Of a stretch of DNA of 64,000 nt, positions 1 to 8,957 are shown in pieces (the first letter of the stretch is position 1; each line of letters opens with the position of its first letter). Source of the stretch: Flavobacteriales bacterium (GTDB lineage: Bacteria; Bacteroidota; Bacteroidia; Flavobacteriales_F; PHOS-HE28). The DNA lies in the NCBI GenBank assembly GCA_016788295.1, contig JAEUSY010000016.1, positions 1 to 64,000 on the forward strand, written 5' to 3'. Made by a program: the position numbers and the translations under genes. The notes beneath the pieces are model-generated. The model made no database searches. It was not told where the DNA came from and was given only the letters and a program-made list of their open reading frames with translations.

Positions 1-169
1 CGGGTTCAGCTCCTGCACTCAGGGCCTTTGCGCTCTAGGCGGCAGTTGGTCTGGCGGTTCTCTTCGATGCGCTGGGCGCGCGTGGCCTTGAGGTCTGGTG
101 GTGCGGGGGTGAAGCCGGGGTTGAGGTAGCGCTCCAAGGGAGTGGCACCTTTGAGGGAGCCGTGGGGGT

Positions 170-325
170 ATGCCCCCGCCCGGGATGGAAGCGGCGGCTG
201 GCCGAAGGACCGGCCCTGCGGACGCGTGGAGCGAGGAGGCGACCGAAGGAAGCCACCGCAGCCCCGCGACCGCAGGCCGGGACGAGGACACCACAGCGGA
301 CAGCCCGATAAGGCGGCCAAAACAC
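170..325. repeat. Structured intergenic repeat-like element
   Basis: A GC-rich non-coding stretch. One edge reads CGGGATGGAAGCGGCGG (181-197) and the other AGCGGACAGCCCGATAAGG (295-313), with self-complementary blocks such as GGCC...GGCC between them. From memory, a GGGAT-GAAGCGG ... AGCGGA-AGCCCGA frame with variable hairpins inside is a dispersed intergenic element in many Bacteroidota genomes; this could not be checked here. The reading frames crossing it have Arg/Pro/Gly-rich translations typical of non-coding GC-rich DNA. The rest of 1-446 shows no gene I can support. Confidence 0.5.
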
Positions 326-446
326 CACCCGCATGGTGGTGCATGAGATCTACACCCCGCGCCTGCACAGCATCTGGAGCATCTGCACGCCCCCCTCCGT
401 CCGCTCATTCCTAGCTCCACAGTCCGCGCTGAACGCCCCACAATGA

Positions 447-482
447 AAAAGGCCGCACCGATACCGAGGATCGATGCGGCCC
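447..482 (-). terminator. Rho-independent terminator of fabI
   Basis: On the minus strand a GGCCGCA...TGCGGCC stem is followed by a run of five T. It lies about 20 bases after the fabI stop codon. Confidence 0.75.
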
Positions 483-504
483 ATGACTTGCGTGGTCCGG
501 AGGC

Positions 505-1323
505 TTACTGCTCCTTCATGAAGTTGGCCATCACCTCGGGGGTAACGCCGGTGGTGCTGAAGCCGCCATCGTGAAAGAGGTTCTGCATGGTAACGAAGCG
601 GGTAAGGTCGCTGAACAGCGTGATGCAGTAGTTGGCACAGTCCTCGGCCGGGGCATTGCCCAGGGGGCTCATGGCCTGTGCGAACCCGAAGAAACCATCG
701 AAGCCCTTGACGCCGCTGCCCGCGGTGGTCCAGGTGGGGCTTTGGCTAACGGTGTTCACGCGCACGCGCTTCTCGCGGCCCAGGCGGTAGCCCCAGCTGC
801 GGGTGATGGATTCCAGCAGGGCCTTGGCATCGGCCATGTCGCCGTAATCGGGGAACACGCGTTGTGCGGCGATGTAGCTGAGGGCCACCACCGAGGCGCC
901 CTCGGCCAGGGCATTGCCCTTGTGGGCGGCCTGCAGCATGCGGTGCAGGCTGATGGCGCTGACATCGAGGGTCTGCTTGTACCACTCGTAGTTGAGGTCG
1001 CTGTAGGCGCGGCCTTTGCGCACGTTGGGGCTCATGCCGATGGAGTGCAGCACGAAGTCCACGGGGCCGCCCAATTTGGCCTGGGCCTCGGCGAAGAGCT
1101 TCTCCAGGTCGGCATCGTTGGTGGCATCGGCGGGAATGACGGCACTGCCGGTGGTCTCAGCCAGCTTGTTGATCTCGCCCATGCGCATGGCCACCGGCGC
1201 GTTGGTGAGCACGAAGGAGGCCCCTTCGGCGTGGGCCAGTTCGGCCACTTTCCAAGCGATGCTCTGGTCGTTGAGCGCGCCGGAGATGATGCCTTTCTTC
1301 CCTTTGAGCAGTCCGTGGGCCAT
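505..1323 (-). CDS. fabI: Enoyl-[acyl-carrier-protein] reductase (NADH)
   Basis: Catalyses the last reduction of each fatty-acid elongation cycle, trans-2-enoyl-ACP to acyl-ACP, in the cytoplasm. The 272-residue protein is a normal-length FabI in the short-chain dehydrogenase fold. The N-terminal dinucleotide-binding stretch has GIISGALNDQSIAW (11-24), the FabI-type variant of the glycine-rich loop. The active site is the FabI-type Tyr150...Tyr160-x6-Lys167 (in SYIAAQRVFPDYGDMADAK). The C-terminal FHDGGFSTTG is also typical. It is monocistronic, with its own terminator behind it and a TATCTTCG -7-like box 23 bases upstream. The start Met is followed directly by the conserved LLKGKKGII stretch, so the start is secure. 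Confidence 0.96.
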   Translation of the reverse strand: MAHGLLKGKKGIISGALNDQSIAWKVAELAHAEGASFVLTNAPVAMRMGEINKLAETTGSAVIPADATNDADLEKLFAEAQAKLGGPVDFVLHSIGMSPNVRKGRAYSDLNYEWYKQTLDVSAISLHRMLQAAHKGNALAEGASVVALSYIAAQRVFPDYGDMADAKALLESITRSWGYRLGREKRVRVNTVSQSPTWTTAGSGVKGFDGFFGFAQAMSPLGNAPAEDCANYCITLFSDLTRFVTMQNLFHDGGFSTTGVTPEVMANFMKEQ

Positions 1324-1345
1324 GGTGGTGGTGGTTTGAGGTGGG

Positions 1346-1353
1346 CGAAGATA
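1346..1353 (-). promoter_or_regulatory. -7-like box of fabI
   Basis: TATCTTCG on the minus strand, about 22 bases before the fabI ATG, matches the TAnnTTTG type of Bacteroidota -7 element with one change. No convincing TTG was seen at -33. Confidence 0.45.
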
Positions 1354-1455
1354 GCGGTCGTGCGAAATGCGGTCCGGGATCCCGAAGTCGGGGGTAAGGG
1401 GATTTGGCCGCTACGGTGGGGCCTCGTACTTTCCCGTCCCAACCTGCTCCACGAC

Positions 1456-4400
1456 ATGTTCCGGAACCTTACCCTTTCACTTGCGCTAACGGCATTGGCC
1501 CTGGGTGCCCATGCGCAGTGCGTGACCACCTTCCCGGCCAACGAGGCCTTTACCAGCGGCACTGTGGGCTCGCCCGGCACGCTGCCCACCAACTGGACCA
1601 ACATCACCGGCGACGACCTGGACTGGTGGGTGGACAACAATGGCACGCCCACGGCGAACACCGGCCCCATTACCGACCGCACCTTCAACAACACCACGGC
1701 CAACGGCAAGTACATGTACGTGGAGAGCACCGGTGCGGCCAACACGCCGGGCAAGGTGGCGATCCTGCAATCGCCCTGCTACGACCTTACGGCCTTGGGC
1801 ACGCCCTACCTCACCTTCTGGTACCACATGCGCGGCAGCCAGATGGGCAGCCTGTACGTGGACATCAACGTGAACGGCGTGGTGACCACCAACCTCTGGA
1901 GCATCAGCGGTGAACAGGGGCTGTACTGGAAACAGGGCTGGCTGAGCCTTGCGGCCTATGCGGGCCAAGCCAACGTGCGGGTGCGGTTCCGGGCCGTAAC
2001 CGGAAGCGGCGAACTGAGCGATCTTGCCCTTGACGATGTGTTCGTGGGCAACCTGAGCCCGGTGTTCGGTTGCAACGAGACCACGGCCGCCAACTACAAC
2101 GCATCGGTGAACGTGAACAACGGCACCTGCGACTACTCCTGCCCCACCGGCCAGGCGCGTGTGCGCATCGACATCTTCAACGACAGCTACCCGGGCGAAA
2201 CGACCTGGACGCTGAAGAACGGGGCCACCAACACCACCATAGCCAGCGGCACCACTTCGGGCACCACCTTGTGCGTACCCTCCAACACCTGCCTGGTGTT
2301 CCGGATCAACGACTCGGCGGGCGATGGCATCTACCACAACACCTATGGCTTCGGCGCCTACTACCTGTGGCTGAACGGCCAGTTGGTGCGCCAGGGCGGC
2401 CAGTTCGGCAGCTTCGAGGAGACCACTTTCAACTGCCCGGCGGGCTTCATCTGCACCTCAGCGCTCCCTGTAAACCTTGCACCGCTCTCGGGCAGCTATC
2501 CGCAAACGCTCACCACCTTCACCACCACGGCGGTGGAGCAGTGGTACGACTTTACGCCACCGCAGACCGGCCAATACCAGATCACCACCTGCGGCACCAA
2601 CAACTGCGATACGCGGCTCTGGCTCTACGACATGTCGTGCAGCCAGATCGTGCTGAGCGATGGAGTTGAAGGCGCCACATTCGCCGATGACAACGACGGT
2701 GGTTGCGGCCTGCAGGCCGTAGTGAACGCCAACATGCCCGGCGGCATAGTGCACCACCTGCGTGTAGGTCACAACAGTGCGGCCGGCAGCTGCGGCAGTG
2801 CGGTAACGGTGAGCATCATTTACATGGGCCCGGTAACCGGCTGTATGAACACGCAGAGCTGCAACTACAACCCGCTGGCCACCATTCCATGCGCCAACTG
2901 CTGCCTGCCCTGGGGCAGCCCCGATTGCCCTGCCGGCCCCGACCTGGTAATGAACCAGCAGCGCCTGCGCAGTACGCTCACCATGGCCACGGTGAACATC
3001 ACCGACGCCTGCGCACCTGTTGAGGGCTGCGTGCGTGCCCTGGGCCAGCGTTATGTGATCCGCTTTGCCACGCGGATCGACAACATCGGCACCACCGACT
3101 ACTACATCGGCAGCCCCAGCACCCAGCCCCAGATGTTCAACACGAACAACTGCCACGGCCACGCCCACTATGCCGGATACGCGGACTACCTGCTGTTCGA
3201 CCAGGGCGGCAACGCGATCCCTGTGGGCTTCAAGAACGGCTTCTGCGTGATCGATGTGGGTTGCTTCGGCGGCACGGGTCAGTTCGGTTGCAGCAACATG
3301 GGCATCAGCAAGCAGTGCTACGACGAGTATGGCACCGGCACCACCTGCAACTGGATCGACATCACCGATGTGCCCAACGGCACCTACACCCTGGTACTGC
3401 GCACCAACTGGCAGAACACACCCGATGCCTTGGGCCGATATGAGATGAACCTGGCCAACAACTACGCGCAGGCCTGCATCAACATCACTCGCAACGCGCA
3501 GAACGTACCCTCCTTCACGCAGGTGACCGATTGCCCGGTGTGGACCGACTGCCTTGGCCAGCCCTACGGCGATGCCCGCCTGGACTGCACCGGCAACTGC
3601 GGTGGCACCGTGAAGCGCGGCGACCTGAACACCGACAACAACCAGTCGCAGGCCGATGCACTGGCCTACGTGCAGGGCATCTTGGGCAACGACCTGCCCC
3701 CCACGAGCTGCAACGACCTGAACGCCGACAACCGGATCTCCGTGACGGATGCGGCACTGATGGTGAACGGCTACACGCAGCAGCTAACGCACGACGCCAC
3801 CGGACACATCCTGCACTACCACCCTTGGTTCGATTACCCACGCGGTTGGGTGAGCACCTCCGACCAAGTGGAACTGGGTCTGGCCAACCTGGACCCGATC
3901 GCGAAAACGGTGGATGTGATGATCCGCAACCCGAGCTGCCGCGTGATGGGCTACGAGTTCGAATTGAGCGGACTGATCGTGCAAGGGGCCACCAACCTGG
4001 CGCCGAACCTGATGGGCGACATCAACCTGCACACCACGCTGGGCGGAACCAAGATCGTGGGCATCTCCTACCAGGACAGCTCGCTGGTGAAGAACGACAA
4101 CTTCGTTCCACTGGTGCGGATCAACTACCTGGAGCTCACTGATGCCATGGTGTGCATTGCGAACATCACGGACATCGTGAACAAGGACGCTAACAACGTG
4201 CTCACCAGCATCGTGAACGGATGCCTCTCGGTGCCCAACGCCGTGGCCGTAAGCCCGAAGGTGTGGCTGGAAGGCCCCTACCGTGCGGTGGACCAACTGA
4301 TGCGTGACGACCTGCGCGCTGGCAACTACCTGCCCACCACAGAGCCCTACACCGGACTGGGCTTTACCCATGCCGGTGGCGGCGGTGGCGAAACAGTGGC

Positions 4401-5001
4401 GGCTTCGGTGCTGCAAGTGACCGGCCCCAATGCCATTGTGGACTGGGTACTGGTGGAACTGCGTTCGCCTGTTGCCCCGCACCCGGTGGTGGCCACGCGC
4501 AGCGCCTTGTTGCAGCGTGATGGTGACATTGTGGGGACGAACGGCACATCGGCCGTGGTGCTGAACGCTTCAGCGGGCAACTACATGGTGAGCATCCGCC
4601 ACCGCAACCACCTGGGCATCATGACGCTCGGGGCACAGACCCTGAGCGCCGCCACCACGGTGGTCGACTTCCGCACCGGACCGAGCTCCACCTGGGGCAC
4701 CAACGCCATGAAGAACGACAACAGCGTGTGGATGATGTGGGCCGGCAACGCCTTCCGCGATGTGGCGACCGGTGGACAGCAACTGCTGAAGTACACCAAC
4801 GCGGAGAACGACCGCGATGCCATCCTGGTGGTGGTGGGCGGTGTGGTACCCACGGGCACCGTGGCCGGCTACTACCGCGAGGACACCAACCTGAGCGGCG
4901 TGGTGAAGTACACCGGTCAGGAGAACGACCGCGACCTGATCCTGCTGAACATCGGTGGCGTGGTGCCCACGAACACCCGCGCCGAACAGCTGCCGTACTG
5001 A
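1456..5001 (+). CDS. Secreted lysyl-oxidase-domain protein with dockerin-like and cohesin-like segments
   Basis: The 1181-residue exported protein starts with a clear signal peptide (residues 1-20, ending GAHAQ). A MAM/jelly-roll-like domain follows (about 24-200), then Cys-rich linkers and a pre-peptidase-like beta domain (about 335-450). Residues ~494-680 match the lysyl oxidase fold: Cu-ligand motif CHGHAH (His567, 569, 571), FCVIDV, and CYDEYGTGTTCNWIDITDV. Both residues that form the lysine tyrosylquinone cofactor in animal LOX appear present (Lys593, Tyr625). Residues ~720-775 contain two Asp/Asn-rich loops (DLNTDNNQSQADA, DLNADNRISVTDA) of a type I dockerin-like segment. A cohesin-like beta domain follows (~792-929). 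The C-terminus has two ~39-residue repeats containing KYT..ENDRD and GGVVPT instead of a standard T9SS tail. The frame is open 885 bases further upstream, but that part is antisense to fabI, and the signal peptide fixes the start at 1456. Substrate is unknown; oxidative deamination of lysine side chains is the family reaction. Confidence 0.88.
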   Translation: MFRNLTLSLALTALALGAHAQCVTTFPANEAFTSGTVGSPGTLPTNWTNITGDDLDWWVDNNGTPTANTGPITDRTFNNTTANGKYMYVESTGAANTPGKVAILQSPCYDLTALGTPYLTFWYHMRGSQMGSLYVDINVNGVVTTNLWSISGEQGLYWKQGWLSLAAYAGQANVRVRFRAVTGSGELSDLALDDVFVGNLSPVFGCNETTAANYNASVNVNNGTCDYSCPTGQARVRIDIFNDSYPGETTWTLKNGATNTTIASGTTSGTTLCVPSNTCLVFRINDSAGDGIYHNTYGFGAYYLWLNGQLVRQGGQFGSFEETTFNCPAGFICTSALPVNLAPLSGSYPQTLTTFTTTAVEQWYDFTPPQTGQYQITTCGTNNCDTRLWLYDMSCSQIVLSDGVEGATFADDNDGGCGLQAVVNANMPGGIVHHLRVGHNSAAGSCGSAVTVSIIYMGPVTGCMNTQSCNYNPLATIPCANCCLPWGSPDCPAGPDLVMNQQRLRSTLTMATVNITDACAPVEGCVRALGQRYVIRFATRIDNIGTTDYYIGSPSTQPQMFNTNNCHGHAHYAGYADYLLFDQGGNAIPVGFKNGFCVIDVGCFGGTGQFGCSNMGISKQCYDEYGTGTTCNWIDITDVPNGTYTLVLRTNWQNTPDALGRYEMNLANNYAQACINITRNAQNVPSFTQVTDCPVWTDCLGQPYGDARLDCTGNCGGTVKRGDLNTDNNQSQADALAYVQGILGNDLPPTSCNDLNADNRISVTDAALMVNGYTQQLTHDATGHILHYHPWFDYPRGWVSTSDQVELGLANLDPIAKTVDVMIRNPSCRVMGYEFELSGLIVQGATNLAPNLMGDINLHTTLGGTKIVGISYQDSSLVKNDNFVPLVRINYLELTDAMVCIANITDIVNKDANNVLTSIVNGCLSVPNAVAVSPKVWLEGPYRAVDQLMRDDLRAGNYLPTTEPYTGLGFTHAGGGGGETVAASVLQVTGPNAIVDWVLVELRSPVAPHPVVATRSALLQRDGDIVGTNGTSAVVLNASAGNYMVSIRHRNHLGIMTLGAQTLSAATTVVDFRTGPSSTWGTNAMKNDNSVWMMWAGNAFRDVATGGQQLLKYTNAENDRDAILVVVGGVVPTGTVAGYYREDTNLSGVVKYTGQENDRDLILLNIGGVVPTNTRAEQLPY

Positions 5002-5016
5002 TCACAACGGACCACT

Positions 5017-5057
5017 ACGAAGAAGGCCGCACCTGATTCCGGTGCGGCCTTCTTCGT
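5017..5057. terminator. Bidirectional terminator
   Basis: A 17-bp perfect inverted repeat (ACGAAGAAGGCCGCACC and its complement) with a 7-base loop sits between the convergent lysyl-oxidase gene and recN. A- and T-containing flanks allow termination in both directions. Confidence 0.8.
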
Positions 5058-5070
5058 TCAGGGCGTTCGC

Positions 5071-6726
5071 TTACGCCTTGCCTGCCAGCAGTTCGCGGGC
5101 GTGCTGCACGGCGGTGGCGGTGGTCTTGCGCCCGCTCAGCATCTGTGCCAGGGCATGTACACGCTCCTCGGCCAACAGCGGACGGATGTCGGTGGTGACC
5201 ACCTTGGCATCGTGGTCCTTGCTCACCAGCAGGTGTACATCGGCCTTGCTGGCGATCTGCGGCAGGTGCGTAATGGCGATCACCTGGCGCTTGCGGGCCA
5301 TCTCTCCCATCAGCTCGCCCACGCGGTCGGCCACTTCGCCGCTCACGCCCGTATCGATCTCGTCGAACACGATGGTGGGCAGCCCGAGCCCTTCGGCGCT
5401 CAGTCCGATCAGGGCCAGCATCACACGCCCCAATTCGCCGCCGCTGGCCACTTTGTCCAGGGGTTCAGGCTCGCGGTCCTTGTTGGCGCTGAACAAGGCC
5501 CGTACAGCATCGATGCCGTTGGTGCCGGGCTCGGTAACGTGGTGATCGAACACGAAGCGTGCGTGGGGCATGCCGAGCCGTTTCAACTGACCAACCACTT
5601 CCTTGGACAGCGCGGGAATGGCCTTGCGTCGTGCGGCGCTGATCCGCGCAGCCTCGGTATGCACACGTTCACGCAGCGATGCTTCCGTGCGCTCCAACTC
5701 GCTGATGCGGTCCGTGAGCGAACCCATGCGCATGGAGCGCGAGCGCAGGTCCTCCCGCAAGGCGATCAGCGCCTCGGTGTCCTTTGCCCGGTGCTTCTGC
5801 TGTAGGCGCAGGATCAGGTCGAGACGTTCCTGCAAACGAGCGGCCTCACGTGGGTCCAGGGTCATGGCCGAGGCATTGCGCCCGGCCTCCCCCCCGATGT
5901 CCTGAAGCTCGATGATCGTGCTGTTCAGGCGACCCAGCAGTTCGTTGGCCGTGGCATCGTGCTTGGCCGCGCGGCCCAGTTGCTGGCGGATGATGGTGAG
6001 CATGGGCACCACGCCATCATCGCCCGAAATGCCTTGATCCGCGGCCTGCAGGGCCTGCTGGATCTCGCCGGCATGTTCGGCGCGCTGTAGTTCGGCCTCC
6101 AGTTCCTCCTGTTCACCGGCCTTCAGTTTGGCCTGGTCCAGCTCTTCCAGTTGGAAGGCAATGAAGTCGAACTCCGAGCGGGCACGGGCCTCTTCCTCGC
6201 GCACCTCGCGCAATTGCTCGGCAGCGGCGCGCCAGGCCTTGTGTTCGGTGCGGTAGGCGGTCACTTGTTTGCCATGCCCCACGGCGTGGTCCACCAGCCC
6301 AAGTTGGAAACGCGGGTCGTTCAGCAGCAGCGTGTGGTGCTGGCTGTGCACGTGGATCAGGCGTTCGCCCAGTTCGCGCAGCTGCTCCAGCCGCACAGGG
6401 GTGTCGTTCACGAAGGCCCGCGAGCGACCGTTGGGGTCCAGCTGCCGGCGGATGAGCAGCGGCATTTCGTAGGGCACACCGGCGGCTTCGCACCAGCTCT
6501 CGAGGCCCAAGTGTGGAGCCTCCACCTCCAGCTCGATGATGCAGCGTTGCTCCGGGTCGCGTGCCAGGCCTGCATCGGCGCGGTCGCCCATGGCCAGCCC
6601 CAGCGCACCGATGAGTATGCTCTTGCCACTGCCCGTTTCACCGGTAATGATCGTGAACCCCGTGGAGAGGTCCAGTTCCAGGTGGTCGATAAGCAGGTAA
6701 TTGGAGATCGAAAGCCGCTTGAGCAT
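5071..6726 (-). CDS. recN: DNA repair protein RecN
   Basis: SMC-like ATPase acting in recombinational repair of double-strand breaks. The 551 residues fit the family length. The N-terminal half-ATPase has a Walker A GETGSGKS at 29-36. The middle is a long charged coiled coil (about 160-370). The C-terminal half has Walker B IVFDEIDTGVSG with Asp455/Glu456 and the switch-like ITHLPQIA. It is last in line after bamD-rpoZ-coaBC-porD but is separated from porD by 93 bases with a TAACTTGT box. It may therefore have its own promoter. Confidence 0.96.
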   Translation of the reverse strand: MLKRLSISNYLLIDHLELDLSTGFTIITGETGSGKSILIGALGLAMGDRADAGLARDPEQRCIIELEVEAPHLGLESWCEAAGVPYEMPLLIRRQLDPNGRSRAFVNDTPVRLEQLRELGERLIHVHSQHHTLLLNDPRFQLGLVDHAVGHGKQVTAYRTEHKAWRAAAEQLREVREEEARARSEFDFIAFQLEELDQAKLKAGEQEELEAELQRAEHAGEIQQALQAADQGISGDDGVVPMLTIIRQQLGRAAKHDATANELLGRLNSTIIELQDIGGEAGRNASAMTLDPREAARLQERLDLILRLQQKHRAKDTEALIALREDLRSRSMRMGSLTDRISELERTEASLRERVHTEAARISAARRKAIPALSKEVVGQLKRLGMPHARFVFDHHVTEPGTNGIDAVRALFSANKDREPEPLDKVASGGELGRVMLALIGLSAEGLGLPTIVFDEIDTGVSGEVADRVGELMGEMARKRQVIAITHLPQIASKADVHLLVSKDHDAKVVTTDIRPLLAEERVHALAQMLSGRKTTATAVQHARELLAGKA

Positions 6727-6819
6727 GACGAAAAACCCGGAATTCCGGACGGCGACAAGTTAGGTGCAGCGATGCGCTCGTTCAGCGCGCAAAGGGAGTG
6801 AAGTACGCAGGACGGACGA

Positions 6820-7722
6820 TCAGCTTCCGCGCATGATCCCCTGGTACTGGCTGATGTGCCCTGGGTCGATGATCTGCAAGGTGTTGAAGATCTTGGACTT
6901 CTCCTGGGGCTCACCCATTTTGTAGATCTCCACCAGTTCGTTGTACTTGGCGTTGAAGAACACCTGCAGGTTGTAGCTCGAAGGCTTGGCCTGGTGCACG
7001 GTGCGCAGCTTCTCGATACCGGCAGCGATGGTACGGCGTGCTGCGGCCGCATCCTCGGTCATGGTGTCCATGCCTTCGCGGTGGTAGCTGTACATCAGTT
7101 CGCGCAGTGGGCGGAACACGGCCTGCAGCTGGTTGTCCAGCAACCAATAGCGGTTGGTCTGCTCCTCGAAGGCCTTCCAACCGGGCTCGCTGGTGTTCTG
7201 TGCGTTGTTCACCACCTGCTGGGCCATGGTGTAGTGCGGCGTACCTCCCAAGGGGGCGAACGAATCGCCATCCACGCCAAGGATGAAATAGGCGTAGAAA
7301 CCGAGGATGCTGGAGAGATTGTTCATGAACCGCTCCGGGAAGAACTCGATCTGGGTGTTCTCCAGGAAGTTGAACGACACTTGGTTGTCCACCAGGTCGA
7401 TGACCGGGCTGTTGTAATCGGTGCCGAACACAGGCCGGGCATAGATCACCTGCAACGAACCCTCGAAGCGGTCCGGTGCGGGCTGGCTGGTGATGGTGAG
7501 CAGGAGGTTGATCTCGATCCGCTCGCCGGGCGCATAGTTGGCGTTGGTGAAGCGGCGGTTCTGGTAGAACTCCTTGATGGCCAGCTCAAGGGACTGGAAC
7601 ACACGTGGTTGTGCCTGCGCCACCTGCGGGGCGATCACGCTCACCTGGCAATTGAACTCCTGTGCTTGCGCCGCAACAGCGACCAAGGTGGCGGCGAGCA
7701 GCAACTGGATCCTTCGCATCAT
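6820..7722 (-). CDS. porD: T9SS-associated protein PorD (DUF4835)
   Basis: The 300-residue exported protein has a signal peptide (MMRRIQLLLAATLVAVAAQA) and the DUF4835 body, with features such as FNFLENTQIEFFPE and LGVDGDSFAPLGG. This family is called PorD in Porphyromonas gingivalis, where it is needed for type IX secretion; its exact role is not settled. It overlaps coaBC by one base (TAATG), so it is translated from the same transcript. Its presence fits the many T9SS cargo proteins in this window. Confidence 0.88.
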   Translation of the reverse strand: MMRRIQLLLAATLVAVAAQAQEFNCQVSVIAPQVAQAQPRVFQSLELAIKEFYQNRRFTNANYAPGERIEINLLLTITSQPAPDRFEGSLQVIYARPVFGTDYNSPVIDLVDNQVSFNFLENTQIEFFPERFMNNLSSILGFYAYFILGVDGDSFAPLGGTPHYTMAQQVVNNAQNTSEPGWKAFEEQTNRYWLLDNQLQAVFRPLRELMYSYHREGMDTMTEDAAAARRTIAAGIEKLRTVHQAKPSSYNLQVFFNAKYNELVEIYKMGEPQEKSKIFNTLQIIDPGHISQYQGIMRGS

Positions 7723-8948
7723 TACAACAATGTTTCCAAGCGGTCCAAGATAGCACGGGCCACTTCCTGCTTGCTCATCAACGGCAATTCCGCGGGATCC
7801 GTGCCCGGGGCCAGCAAGGTCACCTTGTTGGTATCCACCCCGAAACCGGCACCGGCCTCGCGCAGGCTGTTCAGCACCAGCAGGTCAAGGTTCTTGCGCT
7901 GCAACTTGGCCGTGGCGTGCTCCAGTTCGTTGTTGGTCTCCAGTGCGAAGCCCACCACCCTCTGCCCCGGCTTGCGGGTGGCCGAGAGCGTGGCCAGGAT
8001 GTCCTCGGTGGGTTCCAGTTGAAGTTCCACCGGCCCCTTCCCTTTCTTCACTTTCTGGGCTGCTGCGTTCACCGGCCTGAAGTCGGCCACGGCGGCGCTC
8101 ATGATCAGGGCATCGCAGGCGGGTGCCAAGGTCTTGCAGGCCTTGGCCATTTCAGCGGCCGATATCACGTTGGTGCGGTTCACGCCCGGCCGATCGAGCT
8201 GAAGGGATACCGGCCCGGCCACCAGTTCCACGTGTGCGCCACGCAGGGCGGCCTCTTCGGCCAGGGCGAAGCCCATTTTGCCACTGGACCGGTTGCCGAT
8301 GTAGCGTACCGGGTCCATGGCCTCCTGCGTAGGGCCTGCGCTGATCAGGATGCGCTTGCCGCTGAGCTTGCTGGCACCGACCAGTCCGGCATGCACGGCG
8401 GCCAGGATATCAACAGGTTCGGTCATGCGCCCTTCGCCCACCAGTCCGCTGGCGAGCTCACCCTGCTCGGGTCCGATGGTGCGTACACCGCGCGAGCGCA
8501 GCAGGTCGAGGTTGGCCCGCGTGGAGGCATCGCGCCACATCTCCAGGTCCATGGCGGGTGCCACGAAAACCGGACAGGTGGCACTGAGGTAACAGGCCAC
8601 CAGCAGGTTGTCGCATTGGCCGTGGGCCAGTTTGGCCAGGGTGTTCGCCGTGGCGGGTGCCACCACCATCACATCGGCCCAGCGTGCCAGGTGCACATGG
8701 TCGTTCCAGCGCCCGCTGCCGTCCTGCACGAACAGGTCGGTGAGCACCGGGCGTTTGCTCAGCGTGGCCAGCGTGAGCGGCGTAACGAAGTCGTGCGCCG
8801 AGCGGGTCATCACCACCTGCACCTCGGCACCTGCCTTCACCAGTTCGCGCACCAGAAGGGCCGCCTTAAAAGCAGCGATGCCGCCCGAAACGCCGAGCAG
8901 CACCTTGCGGTTGAGAGAGTACGGGGAGGGAACGGGGGTACGTTCCAT
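7722..8948 (-). CDS. coaBC: Bifunctional phosphopantothenoylcysteine decarboxylase/phosphopantothenate-cysteine ligase
   Basis: Carries two consecutive steps of coenzyme A synthesis in the cytoplasm. Residues 1-190 form the flavin-dependent decarboxylase: GVSGGIAAFKAA, a catalytic His in WNDHVHLARWAD, APATANTLAKLA and a substrate motif APAMDLEMW. The C-terminal ligase has SAGPTQEAMDPVRYIGNRSS and a lysine-rich KVKKGKG loop. The 408 residues are normal for the fusion. It lies 9 bases after rpoZ and overlaps porD. Confidence 0.95.
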   Translation of the reverse strand: MERTPVPSPYSLNRKVLLGVSGGIAAFKAALLVRELVKAGAEVQVVMTRSAHDFVTPLTLATLSKRPVLTDLFVQDGSGRWNDHVHLARWADVMVVAPATANTLAKLAHGQCDNLLVACYLSATCPVFVAPAMDLEMWRDASTRANLDLLRSRGVRTIGPEQGELASGLVGEGRMTEPVDILAAVHAGLVGASKLSGKRILISAGPTQEAMDPVRYIGNRSSGKMGFALAEEAALRGAHVELVAGPVSLQLDRPGVNRTNVISAAEMAKACKTLAPACDALIMSAAVADFRPVNAAAQKVKKGKGPVELQLEPTEDILATLSATRKPGQRVVGFALETNNELEHATAKLQRKNLDLLVLNSLREAGAGFGVDTNKVTLLAPGTDPAELPLMSKQEVARAILDRLETLL

Positions 8949-8957
8949 CGTAGGTGA

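Noticed and set aside
6-441. Minus-strand open frames of 120 and 140 residues
   Set aside because: Arg/Pro/Gly/Ser-rich and run through the repeat-like element. The last ~45 residues look protein-like but no start or family could be supported.
571-1455. Upstream open extension of the lysyl-oxidase gene
   Set aside because: It is antisense to fabI, a well-supported gene, and precedes a clear signal peptide at 1456.
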